A DNA stretch of 64,000 nucleotides from Lichina pygmaea (Eukaryota > Ascomycota > Lichinomycetes > Lichinales > Lichinaceae): contig OY730175.1 of the NCBI GenBank assembly GCA_963422465.1, positions 3,162,001 to 3,226,000 of the forward strand. Direction: 5' to 3'. The notes under the pieces are model-generated. The model searched no databases, was not told the origin of the DNA, and saw only the letters and a list, made by a program, of their open reading frames with translations. A program made the position numbers and the translations under genes. Positions 10,784 through 21,099 of the stretch are shown piece after piece (position 1 is the stretch's first letter; each line of letters starts with the position of its first letter).

Positions 10784-11293
10784 ATGGGCAAGGAATCAAA
10801 GATCGCATGCGGTGCTTGTCATCGCGACCACGCCAAGTGTGTTGTGAGTTCTGCATCGTCTTTTTGTCGTCGGTGCATCGAGAAGGGTCGTCGCTGCGAC
10901 CTTCATCTCTCGGAATCGGAATGGAAGAAGATGGAGCTTGAGCGTGAGCAGCTCGAGGCTCAGCTGCGGGAGACTGATGACCAACTGTCAAAACTGCTTC
11001 CCCGGCAGATCCGCCTCCGCCGGCAGCTGGGTCGTCTCTCACAGAAGGAGGCTGATGCCATCCGTCGTGAGCTGTCAGCCATCGAGGATCAAGAGTCCCT
11101 CGATGCTCAGGAACAAGAGGCCCTCCGCATTATCCGCGAACGGGAGGCCCGTCAAGCTGCTGCTCCACCGTCCTTTGAGGACGTCTTCTCTTCGGAGGCT
11201 TTGGCTTCTCTCGAGCTGTTATCTCCGTCAGACCTGGTCGCTGCGGATTTGCTCGGTGGTAATCCACCAGTTTCCGGTTCATCGCAGAGCTGA
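10784..11293 (+). CDS. Antisense Zn2Cys6/coiled-coil protein encoded by Ty3 copy 3a
   Basis: A 169-residue open frame runs opposite to gag-pol, starting about 125 bp inside the 3' LTR and overlapping the last roughly 160 bp of pol. Cys 9, 12, 19, 28, 31 and 38 give C-x2-C-x6-C-x8-C-x2-C-x6-C, the spacing of a fungal Zn2Cys6 binuclear cluster. Residues about 45-130 are rich in Glu, Arg, Gln and Leu with heptad-like periodicity (ELEREQLEAQLRETDDQL), so a coiled coil is likely. The tail is acidic and Ser-rich and ends GSSQS. The same ORF is found in copy 3b (about 43086-43595) and, decayed, in 3c. Family knowledge: Zn2Cys6 proteins bind DNA, often as coiled-coil dimers. A role in regulating or silencing the element is only inferred. 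From memory, small fungal proteins of this type are often annotated as hypothetical. Confidence 0.8.
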   Translation: MGKESKIACGACHRDHAKCVVSSASSFCRRCIEKGRRCDLHLSESEWKKMELEREQLEAQLRETDDQLSKLLPRQIRLRRQLGRLSQKEADAIRRELSAIEDQESLDAQEQEALRIIREREARQAAAPPSFEDVFSSEALASLELLSPSDLVAADLLGGNPPVSGSSQS

Positions 11294-14200
11294 AGTTCTC
11301 GGTTGGTTCCCACGAATTCTCCTCTTCGTCAAATCCTAACCACTTCACCAGGTACTCGATTTTCCGTCCGCTTCTCCGACTGTCTAGGATCCTTTCGACA
11401 TCGTACTCTTCTTCATCGTCCTCGAAGTGCCATTCTGTTTCGATTGCTGCGTCGCTGGGTGCTGGCTCGAGCAGCGAGACATGGAATACTCGGTGTATCC
11501 GTGCCTTTTTTGGCAGTCTCAGTCGGTAGTTGACTTCTCCAGTGCGCTTCTCAATCTCAAACAGTCCGATTCGTACATGATCCAGCTTTTTGCTCGGTCG
11601 CTTCGAGCGCAGGTTTTTTGTTGACAAATAGACCTTATCCCCCCTCTCCAGGGTTGGTCCCTTCAACCTTTTGCTGTTTAGGCGGTGGCTTGTTGTCTTT
11701 TGTGCGGATTCAATTGCAGTCTTCATTTCCTCATGCATAGCAGTGAGTTTTTCGATGTTCGTTGAAGTGCCACTTCCAGCCGCCATCGCTTCCCAGCGGG
11801 GGTTTCTGCCGTAGTTCGCAAAGAACGGCGTCATGCCCGTCACGCTGTGTTGCTGATCGTTGTACGCAAACTGAGCCATTGGTAGCAGTTCTACCCAATC
11901 GTCCTGTCAGTGGTTGACGTAGTGGCGTAGGTACTGTTCCATCGTCTGGTTTGTTCTCTCAGTTTGTCCGTCTGTTTGTGGATGGTAGGCAGTAGACATC
12001 CTCGTGTCTATCCCTAGCTGTCTTGTCCACGTGTTCCAGAATTTCGAGGTGAAGAGTTTGTCTCGATCCGAGATAATCTTCGTGGGTAGCCCTCGCTGGC
12101 TAACCAATTCTTTGAGCAGGACATTGGCGAGTTCGCTCGCTGTTCCTGTCTCTCGCCACGGGATCAGGTGAGCGTATTTGGTGAGTTTGTCAACAACCAC
12201 CAAGATACTGTCATATTTCACCTTTGTTACCAGGTCCTCTGACCTCGGCAGCTTCACCACAAAATCCATTGTGATAGTATCCCAAGCCACTTCTGGGAGG
12301 TCCATTTGTTGACTCTCTCCATAGGGTTTGTGGCGTGACGGTTTGTTTTTCGCACACTCTTCGCAGTTGCGAATAAATTCCGTCACTTTCCGCTTCATTC
12401 CGTTGAAGTGGTAACGTCTCCAGATCTTTTCCAGGGTCTTGTCTCGCCCAGGATGTCCGTGTAGAGGTCCATCGTGATGTTGTCGAATCACGTCCTCTTG
12501 TGCGCTCTCTGGCACTTCTTCCTTGTTCGTGGCCGCAACGTTGTGGCCTAGGGTCAGGAGTGCACCCATTTCTTCAGTTCTCGCTAACTGAGGTTGAGCA
12601 TAGACCAGAGTTTGTCCTTTTGTCACTAGGATTGGGCGCTCTTCTGTCGTGTCGTCTGTCGTCATATCAGGCCGTCTGCTAAGCGCGTCCGCTCGTGCGT
12701 TTTCTGATCCTTTTCGATAGAAGATCTGGAAGTCGTATGAAGCTAAAAGCTCCGCCCATCGGACTTGTCGTCTGTTTAGCTTCTTCGTCGTCGTGAAGTA
12801 AGCCAAATTCTTGTGGTCTGAGTACACGTCCACTGTGTACTTTGCTCCTTCCAGGTAAGGTCTCCACTCCTGGAATGCGTCGACAATCGCTAACAACTTC
12901 TTGTCATGAACATCGTACCTGAGTTCTGGGCCAGAGAACTTTCTCAATCGGTATGCGACAGGGTGTAGGCGGTTTTCGGCGTCTGGTTGACACAAGCAAG
13001 ATCCAAGTGCTTGGTCCGAGGCATCTGTCTCCATGATGATCCGCCGTCCGGGATCAAATGATGCCAGTATGGGTGCGGAGGTGAACTTCTCTTTCAGCTC
13101 CTGGAACGCTCTCTCTTGGCTGTTCCCCCATGTGAAGGTTTCTTCCTTCTTTGTTAGTTCAGTCAAGGGTGCTGCTGTCCTCGAGTACTCCTTGATGAAT
13201 CGTCGGTAGAAGTTCGCAAATCCCAGGAAGGATTGGACTTCTTTGAGGTTTTTGGGTGTTGGCCAGTCTCGTACTGCCGTGATCTTTGTATCGTCCATAC
13301 GGATTCCTTCCGTCGTCAGGATCGATCCCAAATATTCCACTTCTTTCACGTGGAAGACGCTCTTATCAAGGCGTAACCTCATTCCTGCTTCTTGGAGCGC
13401 ATGTAGGATCTTCTTGACATGCTGTTTGTGCTCCTCCAGGGTTCCATTGGTGTAAACCAAGACATCGTCGATATAAGCGGTAACAAATATATCCAGGTAT
13501 TGTCGGAGGATGGCGTTAATGAGCGATTGGAACATCGCCGGTGCATTCGTAAGGCCGAATGGCATAACGGTATACTCGTAATGCCCGTACCTCGTACGAA
13601 AGGCTGTCTTCCATTCTTCGCCATCTTTCATCCTAACCAGGTTGAAAGCGCCTCGGATGTCGAATTTGGTAAACCACTTGGCTCCTTGGATTCAGTCCTG
13701 GATTTCCGATATTAACGGTAGCGGGTAGCGATTCTTAATCGTGATCGCATTGAGCTGCCGGTAGTCGACACACAGTCGTAATTTGCCGTCTTTCTTTGGC
13801 ACAAACAATATCGGGTATCCGGCCGGTGATGTTGAAGGTCTTATGAACCCTTTCGCTAGGTTCTCGTCCAGGTAATCTCTTAAGGCCTCAAGCTCCTTTG
13901 CTGATAGAGCGTAAATAGGGCCATGTGTGGGTTTCTTTCTGTCTTCCAGCGGAATTTCGTGATCCCACTCTTGGTGTTCTGGTAGCGTCGCGACCACTTC
14001 CTCACCAAACATCTCCTGGTAGTCTTTATACTCACTTGGCAGCTGCGGTGCCTGAGTCTCGCCCACGGCGTCATGCGTGGTGCAAAGTTGATGGTTTCGG
14101 GGCTTCATCCAAGCCACATAGGCTCGCCCTCGCCGGTGGTGCTTCTTCCACCCTGCATATGAGATCTCTTTGATTCTCACTTTCTCTGGCTCTGCTCGAG

Positions 14201-14717
14201 TTGCCAGACTCCTCTTCGGAAAGACTAGGTGCCTTCTTTTCCAGTCGATCCTTGGGTTTTGACTTTCCAACCACGGAAGACCCAATATAACTTCATGTGG
14301 TATCTGGACCAAGTCGAATTCTTCTGATCCGATTGTCGTACCGTCGACACACAGTCGTAGGTTCTTGGTCTCCTTCGTCACTCGTCCTTGGTCGTTGGAG
14401 AGTGGTGTCCCGTCCACTACCGTTAGTTGGTATGGATTCCTCTTTTCCTGAGTCGGGATCTTGTGCTTCCTGGCAAAACTTTCTGACATGAAGTTGCCAG
14501 TAGCTCCAGAGTCGATCATGGCGTTTGTCAGATGCCCGTTGACTCTCATCTTGATGCGAAAATGCGGACTGCAGGCTGTCGTGTCGAGGCTCTGCTCGAC
14601 CCCTTCTCTCCGGAGTGTTGTCTTGCCTGCTCTTCCGACTCCGGATTTGAAGAGCACTGCTAGTTTTTTGAACAACCAAGACCCTGAGCCTGGCGTTCTG
14701 CCGCGTGTCTTTCGCAT
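11130..14717 (-). pseudogene. pol region of Ty3 copy 3a (PR, RT, RNase H, integrase, chromodomain)
   Basis: On the minus strand, in order: protease with [11 protein letters not shown] (about 14.5 kb); RT with [11 protein letters not shown] (about 13.75 kb) and AYIDDVLVYTNG (about 13.45 kb); RNase H with DASDQALGS and YSDHKNLAYF (about 13.0-12.8 kb); integrase with an HHCC zinc domain (HGHPGRD to CEECAKNK, about 12.4 kb) and a core ending HPQTDGQTERTN (about 11.95 kb); and a C-terminal chromodomain (EYDVERILDSR to EYLVKWLGF, about 11.4 kb). The chromodomain class integrates at marked chromatin. The region has only a few interruptions. Confidence 0.9.
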
Positions 14718-15031
14718 TTTTCAGTGAAGCATAGCTCCCATGCGTCTTCTCCGCAATCATCGCGTTCTTTCCCTTGCTGGCTTAGCTGGTGCTTGATGCT
14801 CCAGGCTTTCTTGTGGTATTCTGGGCCAGGGAAGTGGTGCCTTCTCCTTTTCTCTAGGAGATGTTCCTTGCAGTGGTGGTCCTCACATCCTTTCCAATAA
14901 GGACGTCTGCAGGCTGGTGTCGTAGCCTGGTGATAGTCCACTTGCGCTGCGATGTCTCGGGGCTGTGAGATGCTGATGGTGTCGTCCACCCATCGCGTCA
15001 CTCTTGCTTCGCCGTCCTCCGACAAGGTCAC
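14660..15031 (-). other. Cys/Trp/His tandem module downstream of gag in copy 3a
   Basis: Two units with identical spacing, CRRPYWKGCEDHHCKEH and [17 protein letters not shown], both read C-x4-W-x2-C-x4-C-x2-H. They lie about 50 residues apart, joined by a His/Lys-rich linker. The frame is that of gag and begins just past the end of gag, overlapping the start of pol. This matches the module of family 1 (2654-3220) although the gag sequences of the two families are otherwise very different. Expression by read-through of the gag terminator would fit the layout but is inferred. It may be a zinc-binding domain. Confidence 0.6.
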
Positions 15032-15037
15032 ATCCTG

Positions 15038-16204
15038 TCATCGGAGTAGTGGTGTCTCGGGAACTGGTGGCATGCCGGTTATGTCAATCTCGTAGTCTGT
15101 TGTGTCGAATTCGGAGATCAGGTCATCCTCCCAATGAACCTTATCGATCTGGTCTTGGATTGTGTGCAGGTCCTCCAGTGACCTCTGCAGATCGTTCTCC
15201 AGTCTTTCGATATGCTGTCTGAGATTGTCCTCCTGTCCGAGGAGTGTTGCTTCTGACCGGTTCATGGGTAGCGTGCCTCTGGGAGCCCTCGGTGGCTCCT
15301 GAATGCCCTTGCCTTTCCAGGCACCGGTGGCATTCAACTGCTTACCCTTGCCTTCTTTCTTCTTCTTGCTTTGGCAGTTGGCTGCGAGGTGTCCTACCTT
15401 CTGGCAATTGTAACACTTCCGTGTTTCTTTCTTCTTTGTTGCCTGTGGTGTTGTTGCATCGATCTCTATGGGTGTCAAGCCGTACTTGTCTTGTGCTGGC
15501 GCTGTCTTTTTGCCCCATGGCCTTGCATGCTTGCCTCGCTTCTCGAGTTCTTGTTCAAACTGTCGGTCGTCGATGCGTACCGCTGTGTCGATCATATCCT
15601 CGAGGTCGGTGGGTCGGTCTCCTCGTGCGATGTCATCCTTGACTTGTTCCTTGAGAGCTTGGTAGAATAGTGCCGTCAAGGCACTGTCTCCCCATTGCGT
15701 CCTCACTGACAACTGTTGGAACTTCGCCGCAAAGTCTGATGCTGACCCTGTCTGCCGTAGTGCTTGGAGCTTTCGTTCCGCATCTTGTTCTTCATCAACA
15801 ACCCCAAAGGTCTTCTTCATCTGGGTCTTGAAGGTAGAGAATCTCCCAATGATCTGCCGTGTCGTGGTCTCCATACTAGAGGGATCTTCCTTGTTGTCGA
15901 GGAAGTCTCGTAGGTAGACATTAAACCAGGCAAATGTCGGTCCGTCCAGGTAGGAAGCTGCGAACAGCACCTTCTCCTGTTCCGTAGGGAATTGTGCGGC
16001 GTTGAATCCGTAGTAAAGCTCAAGCTGAGAGAAGAATAATTCCAATCCCCCTCGTGATCCATCGTACCTCTTCGGCGTACCTACCTTCAACGGCTTTGGA
16101 GGTAAGGTGAGGGTGGTAGGGACAGGTGGTTCCTGGGCTTGCGCCTGAGGCGCAGCCCGAGGTTGGCCTGCCTGCGAAGGGGTAGGGCTGCGTGGATCTG
16201 CCAT
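15038..16204 (-). CDS. gag polyprotein of Ty3 copy 3a
   Basis: A 388-residue open frame. The N-terminus is Pro/Ala/Gln-rich; the capsid-like region contains KRYDGSRGGLELFFSQLELY and then FAASYLDGPTFAWFNVYL; one CCHC zinc knuckle, CYNCQKVGHLAANC, lies near residue 265; the C-terminus is acidic. It starts shortly inside the 5' LTR. It looks whole, in keeping with the young age of the element. Confidence 0.85.
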   Translation of the reverse strand: MADPRSPTPSQAGQPRAAPQAQAQEPPVPTTLTLPPKPLKVGTPKRYDGSRGGLELFFSQLELYYGFNAAQFPTEQEKVLFAASYLDGPTFAWFNVYLRDFLDNKEDPSSMETTTRQIIGRFSTFKTQMKKTFGVVDEEQDAERKLQALRQTGSASDFAAKFQQLSVRTQWGDSALTALFYQALKEQVKDDIARGDRPTDLEDMIDTAVRIDDRQFEQELEKRGKHARPWGKKTAPAQDKYGLTPIEIDATTPQATKKKETRKCYNCQKVGHLAANCQSKKKKEGKGKQLNATGAWKGKGIQEPPRAPRGTLPMNRSEATLLGQEDNLRQHIERLENDLQRSLEDLHTIQDQIDKVHWEDDLISEFDTTDYEIDITGMPPVPETPLLR

Positions 16205-16242
16205 CGTATTGAGCTGGTGTCCTATGTGTTAGAGGCTGAAAC

Positions 16243-16681
16243 TGTTAAGGGCCAGTCCACGTTCACACAGAATGTGGGTGGTCCTGTCTTCGACCGAGGA
16301 GGGCAGGGACTCAATAGATGAATAGCAAGTGGGGTAACTCTCTTGCTATTGTCGCTCGTAATGTGCGTTCAGCCTGGAGAGCTAATCCCTCCGGGCTCTT
16401 TGGGGGTCTTTATACAGATGCCCCAAGGGGGGGGGTCTCCTCGAGGGGTATCATCCTTTTGCGTGGACGAGCTCCTCGCTTAGCTCCTGCTCGTCCACCG
16501 GACGAGCTCCTCGCTTAGCTCCTGCTTGTCCACCGGACGAGCTCCTCGCTTAGCTCCTGCTTGTCCACCGGACGAGCTCCTCGCTTAGCTCTTGCTCGTC
16601 CACCGGATCGGTCGGATGTTGTTCCGCATGACTCACACCTCTCCCTCGCTTACCTGGGCTGTTCCGGCCTAGGCCTTAACA
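16243..16681 (-). repeat. LTR of family 3 (5' LTR of copy 3a)
   Basis: 439 bp, essentially identical to 10186-10659 apart from carrying four rather than five 35-bp units. It is followed directly by the ACGAT target duplication (16682-16686) and then by the gag of copy 2a. Confidence 0.93.
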
Positions 16682-16686
16682 ACGAT

Positions 16687-17158
16687 AAGCTTCCTCTGAG
16701 CTAGGAACTCTGGGTCTGGGTCAGAGAAGGTGTTCCGGAGATCTTGGACAATGTTGTGCCAGTCAATGTACTGGCCAGCTGTGATCTTAGCTGAGATTTA
16801 GGACTGCGCAGTGCCAGTCATGCGTGAAAAGACATACGCAATCTGCGATGTTTCTGTGGGGTACCAGTCAGTGTTGAGTGTCATCTTGAGTGACAGTGAC
16901 ATGATGAAGCTCTCAAGCTTCTTATGCGTGATTTCTGTGTTTCCACCATCACCACTGAAGATCTCTGGGTCAGCAGTACATTCAGACTTGGACTTGGGAG
17001 TGGTGTTGGTAGCTTGAATTCACATGAACTCTGCAAACATGTTGCGAAGAAACTTGTTATTTCCAGCAACTGGCATAGCTTAGTCTGGTTGTTGAGACAT
17101 GACAAGGACGTGAACATGGCTTGGTGAAGTGTGTTATGGTTGGGTAGGTCTTTTGTAG
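16687..17158 (-). pseudogene. gag of copy 2a, N-terminal part (right of the 3a insertion)
   Basis: The minus-strand reading starts just inside the 5' LTR. It encodes a region that is almost the same as 48754-49200 in copy 2b, with the recognisable stretch ITAGQYIDWHNIVQDLR. It is the first part of the family-2 capsid protein. It is a broken fossil. Confidence 0.75.
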
Positions 17159-17425
17159 TGTGACAAGGCAATAGCAGAGCAGAACTCAAGTCTAACTGAT
17201 TCAGTAACCTTGACCTGACTTGGCTTGAGACTTGAGACTTGGATTGATGTACAAAACAAAAGACAAGGAAGGAAAAGAGAAAAGAAGAAGAGAAGAAGCT
17301 GGGGGAGCAGGAGAAGTTCTTATAGGCAGAGGATACAGTAGAGCAAGCAGGCAACAGTGCAGATGGAACTTCCCGGCAAGGTGTGTGACTTGTGCCAGAT
17401 ATGCAACTGGGCCAGAACTGTGACA
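17159..17425 (-). repeat. LTR of family 2 (5' LTR of copy 2a)
   Basis: 267 bp, from TGTGACAAGG to AACTGTGACA on the plus strand. It is followed by GTTTA (17426-17430), which with the TAAAC at 4933-4937 makes a target-site duplication once the inversion of 4933-5610 is allowed for. Confidence 0.9.
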
Positions 17426-18733
17426 GTTTACACCTGAAAAGTATAAACTTTTCTATTTTTCTAGAAAAAAAGAGATAATCTTCAGCTTAGTCTAAGACTT
17501 GGAGAAGTGGTACTTCAACCAAAAAAAAAGTGCACATCTTGGAACTTTACTTTGACTCAAAACTTATCTGGAAAAAACACTAAAAAATCATGTCACAGAA
17601 AGTTTCCAAATATTTCTTAGTTTTATCCAGAATAACCTACTCTACTTGGGGACTACCAGTCCTAACAGCATGTCATGTCTACACTGCTATACTAAGATCT
17701 CTTCTTAGCTATGTAGTAGGAGTCTGGTTCAATCTCTAAAAAAAACTCTCTAATATTATTTCATTATCTACTTTCCAAAATAAATATATAAGAACTATAG
17801 GAGGTGTCTTTAAAGCTACTCCTATTTTCCTACTTAAATCAGAACTATTTCTACCCTCTCTAGACTTATACTTCAAGCTAAGAACAGTATGTTTTCTTTC
17901 ATCTTTCTATTCAAACACACTACCCAACTCTTGTTCTACACTTCTCCACAAACTACACAGTTAAATTTCTCTCTATGTTCCTTCTCTCAGAACTACAGTA
18001 AAGTCTCTGACAACTATTTCTTTAAACTGGAGAACAGTCTGGCTGGAACAACTAACTACCAACCAAGACTTCTCAAAGAAAAGTCTACAGAAGGTTTTCC
18101 ACAAAGAATAGGAAGCCAGATAGCAGGTAAGCAGAGGAAATTGTTCTGCTATTTGGGAAATGTTCACCAGAAGGTCACAGAAGAAAAACCTCAATATCTT
18201 CAAAGATTTGAGAAAAGCTGAGTCTAGTCTATTTCTTTAAATTCTGTCAGCAAGAATAGGACTGGCCAGTTTTCTTTTCAGAGCAAATGTTCCAGACTTT
18301 AACTCCTCTCTATACATCTGTGGTTTTGGAGAAGAAACAGCCCAACACATCACTTTTTTCTGTAACAAATTTTCAAACCAAAGACAACAAGTCCAATTCC
18401 CTCTACAAGATTTTCCATCTATCTTACTCTCCTCCAAGCTACTTCCTAAACTTCTTTTCTGGTTTATGTTTTTGAAAAGACTTGACCAGTTCAACCTAGC
18501 CTACCAACTCTCTTTCTAAGCTCTACCAAGTCAACTATTTGTTTTAACAAATAGCTACATGTACAAATTTCCTTAGCTACTGCATATTTCTCAAGATTTT
18601 CTCTAGTCTCTCCCAAGCTCTAGTTTTTATTCCTCCAAAGGTTTTCTGGAGAAACAAACATGTACCTAGAAGTTCTGCATGGCTCTACAGCTAAATCAGT
18701 GTAAGAATAAAATAAAATAAAATAAAACAAAAT
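17426..18733 (+). mobile_element. LINE A, 3' segment
   Basis: It resumes LINE A exactly where 4933 breaks off. It matches the C-terminal half of ORF2 in LINE D (from about 28225), including the KYKLLYFSR-like start, the ARIGLASFLFR stretch and the Cys-Gly-x-His end. The copy is decayed, with many in-frame stops. The 3' UTR contains GCATGGCT...CAGTGTAAGAATAAAAT and ends in a TAAAA-type tail at about 18706-18733, as expected for target-primed reverse transcription. Confidence 0.8.
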
Positions 18734-19005
18734 AAACAGAAGTTTCTGTACTGGTTTATGTTTTTGAAAAGACTAAACCAGTTTAACCTGGCTTTCAAAC
18801 TCCACTATTCCCAATCTAATACCTAGATCTTTTTTCTTTTACCAGACACTTCAAGATTTCTTTTGTTACATCTTCTAGTCACACTCTGCCTTCAGTTTTT
18901 ATTTCTTTAAAGGTTTTCTGAAGGAGTTCACTACTAGCTAGAAGATCTGCATGGCTGTAAAGCTACTATCAGTGTAAGAATCAAATAAAAATTAAAAAAA
19001 ATAGT
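18734..19005 (+). mobile_element. 5'-truncated LINE 3' end (LINE C type)
   Basis: About 270 bp matching the 3' end of LINE C (26190-26465): the codons for FWFMFLKRLNQFNLAF-like residues, then a 3' UTR and a tail with TCAAATAAAAATTAAAAAAAA. It directly follows the tail of LINE A. It carries no complete domain. Confidence 0.75.
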
Positions 19006-20398
19006 TTGCTGATCTGTATTTGAAGCACAGGTTTCCTTGCTTTCTATGTTCTTGCTCTTGAGGCAGCAACAGCTTGCACACTCTGTGAACTCTGGGACTG
19101 CAGTCTTGCCTATTCAGTCAGTTATCCAGCCACAACCCTCTATCAGTTGGGTGTGAGTACATGTTGGCAGGTCCTTGATTTCTGTTGTATAGGCACAAAC
19201 TCCTGGAGTATAGCTTTTGTGCCAATCCCCCTGCCCACAGCTTTGACTCACTGTTGTACTGACAATACCCAGAGGTTGGTGGAGGCCTGTAGCTTCCTGA
19301 GAATAGTCTTGGGTCAGTCCAACAGTTACTTCTCTTCTGGTTGTTGGTGTATAACTCCAGGTGTAGTGCTTGGCTTGTCACTTTCTTGAGAGTCTGTGGC
19401 ATGTCATGATCTTGAGTTATCTTGTGTTGGAGGTCTGGTAGTAGTTTGATCAGGAGTTCCTTAGCATGTTCCATATCTGACTTTAGCTCCAGGTCTTTGC
19501 TGAACCTGTCCAGATAGTTGACAAAGTCTTGCACTGACTGCCCAGGTTGTTGATAGATGGTGTTATACTTTTGCAGTGCTGTAAGCTCTCTGTTTGTTGG
19601 ATACTCAAATTGATTCTTGAGAAGACTTTTGTACTAGTCCTAAGTTATCATCTCTATTTCATCTTTCTTGTAACAGATCTGCATCACACTCTCAATAGCT
19701 CTATCAAGATACTGCCTTACTTTGAGAACTATCTTCTTATTGTCTATGATCTCTGAGATCTCAAAACCCAGCTCACATTGATACAGGTATTTCTGCAGTT
19801 CTTGCACACTTCTCCCAGAGTACTTTGTGATACCCCTAAGTTTGAAATCCCCCCTGTACATCTGGGTAGTTGATATCCCTGCCCAGGATAGTCTTATAAC
19901 TACATCACTGTAGGCCAGCTTATTTACAGCCAGTGCTACATATCTGCTGTCTTCCAGCTCTATGGCTTCAGTCATGACCTGGTGACTAAGTGTCTGTAGT
20001 TCAACCCACCTTGCTATAAGGTTTGACTGCTTGTCAAGTATCTTCTTCCTGTGCTTGAGCTTCTTGAGTTTCTCTGTTGGCAACAAGAGAGTTCCATCAC
20101 TATACCTGAGAGTGCTGTGTTTATCTGTGACAATCTCCTCTGACACACACTTCTGTCCCACATCTCCACTGTTGTGTGGTGGTGATACTACCTCTCTGGT
20201 GAGAGATTGTCCCCTCTCTGCTGGAGGGAGTCCCCCTTCCAGGTGGCCAGAAGGTGCTGGCCTTTGGTCAGCCAGATCTATCATTTTGTTGTCTTGTTGC
20301 AACAATTTGCCAGAAGTCCTCTTGCCACAAAGAGCTCTGCCTGAGCCAGTCATCATGAACAGACTGCTTTTTTTTGGTGAGAGAAGAGTGAACAAAAC
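19006..20398 (-). pseudogene. Old retrotransposon gag remnant (element 4)
   Basis: The minus-strand reading holds a capsid-like region with YLYQCELGFEI and KIVLKVRQYLDRAIES (about 19.75 kb), then FVNYLDRFSKDLE and KELLIKLLPDLQHKI (about 19.4 kb). This resembles the Retrotrans_gag type of Ty3-like elements and belongs to none of families 1 to 3. There is no pol beside it; a LINE scrap cuts it at the left. It is a broken fossil with several interruptions. Confidence 0.6.
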
Positions 20399-20738
20399 TG
20401 TGAGAATATTACCAGCAGTGTGCTCAGGATAACTGCTCAGTGGAAAGGATTGAGTGGTTTCTAGAATTGTTCACTAGTCTCCAAGGAGAACAGTGAGAGC
20501 AGCTCTATATGCTATAGAGCTGAGAACAGAGTATCTAGCTAAGTGACCCTAACTAATCTCTGAGCCACTGCACAGCTGTCTCAAGTAGCTGGCTAGTCAC
20601 AGCTGGTTGTGGCTGGCTTGTGTTGGCTATGCAGGTCAGAGCTGTATTCCTCTGTTGGTCATGTGAGTAGAGCCACATCACATGATTGACAGATGTGGGG
20701 CTGCCAGATGTGGGCTATTGTAAGTAGTTGTTGTGACA
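20399..20738 (-). repeat. Putative LTR of element 4
   Basis: The stretch lies directly upstream of the element-4 gag and is bounded by TGTGAGAATA and GTTGTGACA, giving TG...CA ends. No second copy is in the window and no target duplication can be tested, so the call rests on position and ends only. Confidence 0.35.
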
Positions 20739-21099
20739 GGACCTTACATAGCAATCTATCCACAACCAGAGAGAGAGAGTCTGAGGATAAGAGGAATAGT
20801 TGGAGTCTGAGTGACTCTAGAGCTAGCAGAGTTCTCAACTCAAGGAAAGTCTAGATAGGGAGTCTGGTCTCTAGTCTAGAAGATTACTTCTAGCTTTACC
20901 CAGAGCTTAGTTAGAACAAGCTGCCCAGGAAAGTCTAGTCTTAGAGTCTGGTCCCAGGACTAGATTATTACTGCTGGGAAACCAGGTGACTCCTCTCTCT
21001 GGCACCACTCCACAGACTGGAAACAGTTGACCTGTGCCAAGCAAGCTCTAGGATAATATTAAAAAAGAAAAAACCCAGTTCTTCAGAAACTAATCTTAG

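Larger units (their letters stand above)
10186..16681 (-). mobile_element. Ty3/gypsy retrotransposon family 3, copy 3a (young, nearly whole)
   Basis: LTRs lie at 10186-10659 and 16243-16681, with gag next to the right LTR, so it reads on the minus strand. A perfect 5-bp target-site duplication, ACGAT, lies at 10181-10185 and 16682-16686. The two LTRs look identical except in a 35-bp tandem repeat (five units against four), so the insertion is very recent. Gag is one long open frame, and pol lies in a few long frames with only a handful of interruptions. An extra ORF on the opposite strand lies between pol and the 3' LTR. It sits in the gag of copy 2a. Confidence 0.95.
5611..17425 (-). mobile_element. 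Ty3/gypsy retrotransposon family 2, copy 2a (interrupted by copy 3a)
   Basis: LTRs lie at 5611-5881 and 17159-17425, with gag at the right and pol running leftwards on the minus strand. Domains seen: gag with a CCHC knuckle, protease, RT (YVDD), RNase H, integrase, and a chromodomain at about 5.9-6.1 kb that ends close to the 3' LTR. A complete 6.5-kb family-3 element is inserted in gag. The element is broken in roughly ten places. Its right flank is GTTTA and its left flank is TCTGG, so its flanks do not match; this is explained by the inversion of the 4933-5610 segment. Confidence 0.92.
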
